From Flavobacteriales bacterium (GTDB taxonomy: Bacteria > Bacteroidota > Bacteroidia > NS11-12g > UBA955), in contig CANHRE010000024.1 of the NCBI GenBank assembly GCA_947463095.1, positions 1-35,575 on the forward strand: DNA of 35,575 nt. The letters are read 5' to 3'. Position 1 is the first letter of the stretch; the number at the start of each line of letters is the position of its first letter. Positions 31,716 to 35,575 of this stretch are shown here, piece after piece. A program made the translations under genes and the position numbers. The notes beneath the pieces were generated by a model. The model made no database searches, had not been told where the DNA came from, and worked only from the letters and a program-made list of their open reading frames with translations.

Positions 31716-34700
31716 GTGGGGCATTTTTCTTTAAAATTATGGCTGCTTGCCGGGTTCTCTTGTGCTGCCCTGCAGTCGTTTGCTCAGGGTAATAAACTGA
31801 GCATCAGCGCCGGTATTCCGCGCAACCTGAACATATGCTCCGGAACCGATACCTCCAGGCTGACGGTGTTTAACATTAGCTCAAGTACCATCAGCAATGT
31901 AAAGGTTACGCTCACCCTGCCGCCCGGCGTTTTTTATGTTCCCGGTTCACTCAATGGCACCGGGGTAACAGAATCGAACATCAGCAACCTGAACAAGCCG
32001 GTGTTTTCCGGGCCGACAATGACCATCGGCCAAAGGTTCAGCCTTCGTTATCACCTGCGTGCCTCATGCAGTCTGCTTACATTTCTGAACGCCAGTGGCA
32101 TTCCGGTAGTCCTTACCCGCGTAGATTATCTGGGTAGCTTTGATGCGGCTTCATCAGCGCCATTTTCTGCAAACCTTCCTTCGCCGGGATTTGCAAGCAT
32201 TGCGAATCAAACGTTCAGTGGGAATATAGGTGACCGGTTTGTCAGGACGTTCACGGTTACCAATTACGGTAAAGGACCCCTTACAACTTTGCGCATTGTG
32301 CGTATAAACGGCAGTGATGTGCGCACCAATGGCGTGCGCAACGGGAGCAATTTCATTAATGGCGATACGGTTATTACCCTGATAGGGAAAGCGCAGATTC
32401 AAACTGTAGGGGACAGGGATACCCTGCTGGAACAGAACGAGAGTTTTGTTTTTGCCGATAGCATGCAGATTGTCGGTTGCAGCAGGTTGGCCACTGCGGT
32501 AGAAATGACCTGGGGCTGCGACGGGCTGAATTGTCAGCTGGTGAAGAGCAATGGTGCAGTAACACTGGATGCACGTTCACCGAATATCACCGTTCTTGCC
32601 AATGGAACGCTTAGTACCTGCTACGATGGGAAAAGTGCGAGCAAGCAACAACTGCGTGTGTTTAACCGCGGACAGATGGCTGCAGCAGATGTATATGTTG
32701 AAATAGCCCAAAGCAATAGCAGTGGTTTTGTAAATGGGTTGTACAGCAGGATTGATACATCCAGTGTTTGGGCGCGCTGGGGTTTTAATGGGAAGCCATT
32801 CAAGCCGAAAATTGATTCCATACGCATTAACAGCCTGTCGGCCAGCATTAATTGTTTTGGCCCCCCTCAACCGGGTATGTTCCGGTTCAACGCCGGAACG
32901 CTGAAGCCCGGTGATACACTTTATCTGGACTGGGATATGTACACTTGTTTGCCCACGGCGTGTAACGTGGCATTCTGGAGTATGGGCTGGCAATACCGCA
33001 CCGTGCATACCGATCAGTGCAAACGCAGTGTGGTTGGCAGTTGGGCCTGGGGTTATGTGCCAACCTGGTCCGGAAGTTCTGTTTCTCCTTTTGCCCCAAC
33101 GGATATTGTAAAAACAGAAAGCAAGTTGTTTCGTTATCAGGTGCCAAGCAACAGTTTTCTGGTTACGCACAGTTCAGCGCGTTATCGCGTGGATTTGGTT
33201 CTTCCTGTCGGACTCACGCATAGCCTCAGTGTTAATGATATTTACTTTGAGAATGCAAACCTGACTGCCACATGGAAACCGGATTCTGTCAGGCAATATG
33301 GAGATACGGTCAGGGCATTTTTTAAACAACCGGTGCCATTTTCGCTCAACAATGGCGAGCTGATGTTTTACCTGAAAGCTGATTGCTCAAAAGCAAGCGG
33401 AAACAGCATGAAATCTGTCGGTGTTACTTTCATGTACAACCCGAATTTCAGCTGTCATCCGGGACTTTGGCTGCGGAATTTTTGTACCACAACCCAGGTG
33501 CGGCTGCACTGCGGCAGCGCCTGTAACGGCGGAATGCTGTTCAGGAATTTTTCGGTGGAACGAACCAGTTACGGGTTGCCGGATAATGACAACAACGGCA
33601 AGCCTGACGGCACCGGAACCATAGACAAAACGAAAATTCGTGCGGAACGCGCCATGTTCGGTGATACCATTACTTCCGTATTTTATGGCAAAGTGCAGCG
33701 TAGCAGTTCAACCTTTTTGTGGCGTTTCGGCTATGCAGAGTCTGTAGTTACCTATGGAAGCGTTTTAGATATAGTGAGCGCCCAAATTGAAGTTTACAAA
33801 GGTCGAAGCAAGATCTCCGGCAATTGCAACAGGGTGCGTTGGCGCAAAACCGTGTCTGGTTTAAATGCAACCTTCCGTTTCGATTTTACCATTGACAGCA
33901 TTGCAGCAGGTGGTTGTTTGTCTTCAACCTATTTGTACAGCAACAACGACAGCATTAAACTGGTAGTGAAATACCGTGTAGCGCAGAATATTGGCAATGC
34001 TGTTTACCCCACACGTTTTGAAAACCGCTTTTACTTTGGCTCTGTACCCAATCCTAATGCAAGTCAGTCATTTCAATGTGATAGTTTCTCCGGCATTATG
34101 ATGGTAACGGGCTCATATTATCTAAATTGGAATCCCGGAACCTACGTTGCAACATCATGTAACCAGTTATATATCAATCAGTATTTTTATTTGAGTATTG
34201 GACCATGTTGTTCCAACTATGCCGGCGGTAATCATTTCCCATTTGAATACCGTTCTTGGAGCAAGTTGAAGTCGGTGCGGCTTTACTTACCGACAGGTGC
34301 GAGTCTCATACGCGGTCAAATAGGTCAGTACCGAACGACGGGTACCAATGCCAGTGTATTGGAGCGATACGACACCTTGCAGGTTTCAAAGGGGTCCATC
34401 AACCCCATAGTTTTTGATATCGGAAAACTGTATGCCGATTCCGGGGGGCGCTTGTATCCCAGTGATGACGGTTTTTATGGGTATTTCCAGGCACTGATAC
34501 AACCTTCTTGCGAGCTTTCTGCGATGGCGCAGCCGGTGCATTACGATTTCATTATGCAGCGAATGGGAAATCTGGGCAAGGGTTATGATACCGTGAATTC
34601 CAGAAATCCGGCATACAATGATTTTCTTCAGTTCAACAAGCCTGCGCTGTCATTGCAGGCTACTATTCCCACGGTTTACGCCTTTCAGGATACAGCCGAG

Positions 34701-35575
34701 TGGGAGGTACGCTACACTAATTCTTCGTCAAGTTTTGCGGCCCTGAATGTGTGGCTGAGTCCGGCCAGCGGAGGCAGCATCAGGGTTGTGGAAATTAGAG
34801 ATGCGGTGCGCGATACGGTCATAAAACCGGTAAACAACATCTTCCGCGCAGGTGCATTGGGGGTGAACCAGACCCGGCGTTTCAAGGTGCGGGCAGTATA
34901 TACCAGTTGTTCCCGCGACTCCATCAGCATTAATGCCGGTTGGAATTGCACCGGATACCCGTCTTCGTTAACCGATTACAAGTGTTCACCAAATCAAACC
35001 ACGCTATTTCTTGAACCTCAAAACACCCGGTTGCAGCTAACCCTTACCGATTCCATCAGTATTGCAGATCTCTGCGCAGAAACGCCTTACCGCATCCTCA
35101 TGGAAAACGTACATGCAACCACGGCATATAGCCCAAAGGTTCAGCTAAATCTGCCGGTAGGTATGGAAGTGGTGCCGGGTTCTGTAAGCCTGCGTTATCC
35201 GCTTAAGTCATCTGCTGTGGGCATCCCTACACCAAAATTACTTAGTGGTATTACCTATCAATGGGACCTGGCTGCGCTGAGCTCCTTGTTGGCCACCGGT
35301 TTTAAAGGAACAACCGATACCTCGAAAAATAAATTGCTCATCAGCTTTCGTGTGCGTACTACCTGTGATTATGCATCAGGCAGCTATCTGAAGGTTAATG
35401 CCAGCGGTCAACTGCGTTGCGGAGATCCAATCCCCGTGATTCCTGTAATCAGCTATCCTCTGGATATCAAAAACGCCAAAAGACCCTATTTCACACAGGT
35501 AAAACTGTGGTCCGATTCCATCCTTCCATGTGAGAAACCCACGAATATGAGGGTACGTGTGGTGGTGCTCGGTCC
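31716..35575 (+). CDS. Giant secreted cysteine-rich protein with DUF11-like modules, 3' partial
   Basis: The frame is open from the stop at 31692 to the right edge, giving at least 1286 codons with no stop. From GTG 31716 the protein starts MGHFSLKLWLLAGF and has a signal peptide ending in SFAQ. The body consists of beta-rich modules. Recurring patterns are LTLPPGVFYVPGSL early and LNLPVGMEVVPGSVSLRY late, each following a CSG- or LCAET-type cysteine and closed by a strand with (L/V)R..C(S/D). WGCDGLNCQ is another cysteine pair common in Bacteroidota DUF11-type proteins. Residues 623-631 (DNDNNGKPD) form a thrombospondin type 3-like calcium loop. Such proteins usually end in a type IX secretion sorting domain, but the C-terminus is outside the window. 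Role probably surface adhesion or matrix; unproven. Confidence 0.85.
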   Translation, partial: MGHFSLKLWLLAGFSCAALQSFAQGNKLSISAGIPRNLNICSGTDTSRLTVFNISSSTISNVKVTLTLPPGVFYVPGSLNGTGVTESNISNLNKPVFSGPTMTIGQRFSLRYHLRASCSLLTFLNASGIPVVLTRVDYLGSFDAASSAPFSANLPSPGFASIANQTFSGNIGDRFVRTFTVTNYGKGPLTTLRIVRINGSDVRTNGVRNGSNFINGDTVITLIGKAQIQTVGDRDTLLEQNESFVFADSMQIVGCSRLATAVEMTWGCDGLNCQLVKSNGAVTLDARSPNITVLANGTLSTCYDGKSASKQQLRVFNRGQMAAADVYVEIAQSNSSGFVNGLYSRIDTSSVWARWGFNGKPFKPKIDSIRINSLSASINCFGPPQPGMFRFNAGTLKPGDTLYLDWDMYTCLPTACNVAFWSMGWQYRTVHTDQCKRSVVGSWAWGYVPTWSGSSVSPFAPTDIVKTESKLFRYQVPSNSFLVTHSSARYRVDLVLPVGLTHSLSVNDIYFENANLTATWKPDSVRQYGDTVRAFFKQPVPFSLNNGELMFYLKADCSKASGNSMKSVGVTFMYNPNFSCHPGLWLRNFCTTTQVRLHCGSACNGGMLFRNFSVERTSYGLPDNDNNGKPDGTGTIDKTKIRAERAMFGDTITSVFYGKVQRSSSTFLWRFGYAESVVTYGSVLDIVSAQIEVYKGRSKISGNCNRVRWRKTVSGLNATFRFDFTIDSIAAGGCLSSTYLYSNNDSIKLVVKYRVAQNIGNAVYPTRFENRFYFGSVPNPNASQSFQCDSFSGIMMVTGSYYLNWNPGTYVATSCNQLYINQYFYLSIGPCCSNYAGGNHFPFEYRSWSKLKSVRLYLPTGASLIRGQIGQYRTTGTNASVLERYDTLQVSKGSINPIVFDIGKLYADSGGRLYPSDDGFYGYFQALIQPSCELSAMAQPVHYDFIMQRMGNLGKGYDTVNSRNPAYNDFLQFNKPALSLQATIPTVYAFQDTAEWEVRYTNSSSSFAALNVWLSPASGGSIRVVEIRDAVRDTVIKPVNNIFRAGALGVNQTRRFKVRAVYTSCSRDSISINAGWNCTGYPSSLTDYKCSPNQTTLFLEPQNTRLQLTLTDSISIADLCAETPYRILMENVHATTAYSPKVQLNLPVGMEVVPGSVSLRYPLKSSAVGIPTPKLLSGITYQWDLAALSSLLATGFKGTTDTSKNKLLISFRVRTTCDYASGSYLKVNASGQLRCGDPIPVIPVISYPLDIKNAKRPYFTQVKLWSDSILPCEKPTNMRVRVVVLG

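Noticed and set aside
32154-33170. Several minus-strand open frames opposite the giant exported protein
   Set aside because: They are shadows of a continuous plus-strand frame with a signal peptide and domain-like modules.
1-35575. Search for CRISPR arrays, insertion sequences, prophage, restriction or toxin-antitoxin genes
   Set aside because: No regularly spaced repeats, transposase, integrase or defence-type domains were seen; the window is essentially core genome with envelope genes.

Overview
The window is chromosomal DNA from a member of the Bacteroidota, probably an aerobic, free-living lineage. Four observations support this. There is an Oar-like TonB-dependent receptor with an N-terminal carboxypeptidase-regulatory-like domain. 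Secreted DUF1573 proteins and small Bacteroidota-type lipoproteins are frequent. Shine-Dalgarno sequences are essentially absent. Perfect copies of the Bacteroidota -7 promoter box TAnnTTTG lie directly in front of many start codons. I see no tRNA, rRNA, CRISPR array, insertion sequence or prophage. Genes are packed tightly and the longest gene-free stretch is about 230 bases.

Layout. Positions 1-2016: the end of a surface-polysaccharide type locus (CapA-like protein, then an overlapping family 4 glycosyltransferase). Positions 2013-6945 (minus): a small lipoprotein, carB, a lipoprotein with a C-terminal YqaE/Pmp3 domain, and thyA. Positions 7020-10301 (minus): a large TonB-dependent receptor. 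Positions 10528-11757 (plus): the E2 component of an alpha-keto acid dehydrogenase, followed by a GC-rich structured intergenic element. Positions 11988-16343 (minus): a DUF3108 protein, a two-domain M16 peptidase and a lipoprotein. Positions 16494-18336 (plus): an AIM24/TIGR00266 protein, a lipoprotein and a LysE-type exporter. Positions 18341-21550 (minus): the rplM-rpsI-rpsB-tsf-pyrH translation cluster, with a textbook promoter in front of rplM and a strong terminator between tsf and pyrH. Positions 21754-25327: a DUF4468-like exported protein (minus), then a lipoprotein M1 aminopeptidase of the leukotriene A4 hydrolase type overlapping a PLP-dependent deaminase (plus). Positions 25306-29081: three tandem DUF1573 proteins (minus), rsmA (plus), and a fourth DUF1573-like domain fused to a von Willebrand A domain (plus). 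Positions 29097-30304: a DUF2461 protein and a GNAT acetyltransferase. Positions 30320-31642 (minus): der. Positions 31716 to the end (plus): the first 1286 codons of a giant cysteine-rich secreted protein that runs out of the window.

How the genes fit together. Most are housekeeping: pyrimidine and thymidylate synthesis (carB, pyrH, thyA), translation and ribosome assembly (rplM, rpsI, rpsB, tsf, rsmA, der) and central carbon metabolism (E2). The rest is a cell-envelope set of receptors, lipoproteins, secreted peptidases and beta-sandwich proteins. The parts most worth a second look are the DUF1573/VWA cluster around rsmA, the structured intergenic element after the E2 gene, the repeat-bounded intergenic region upstream of carB, the lipoprotein-Pmp3 fusion, the giant exported protein, and the recurring promoter geometry that predicts leaderless or near-leaderless mRNAs. 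I did not find convincing evidence for a wholly new multi-gene system.
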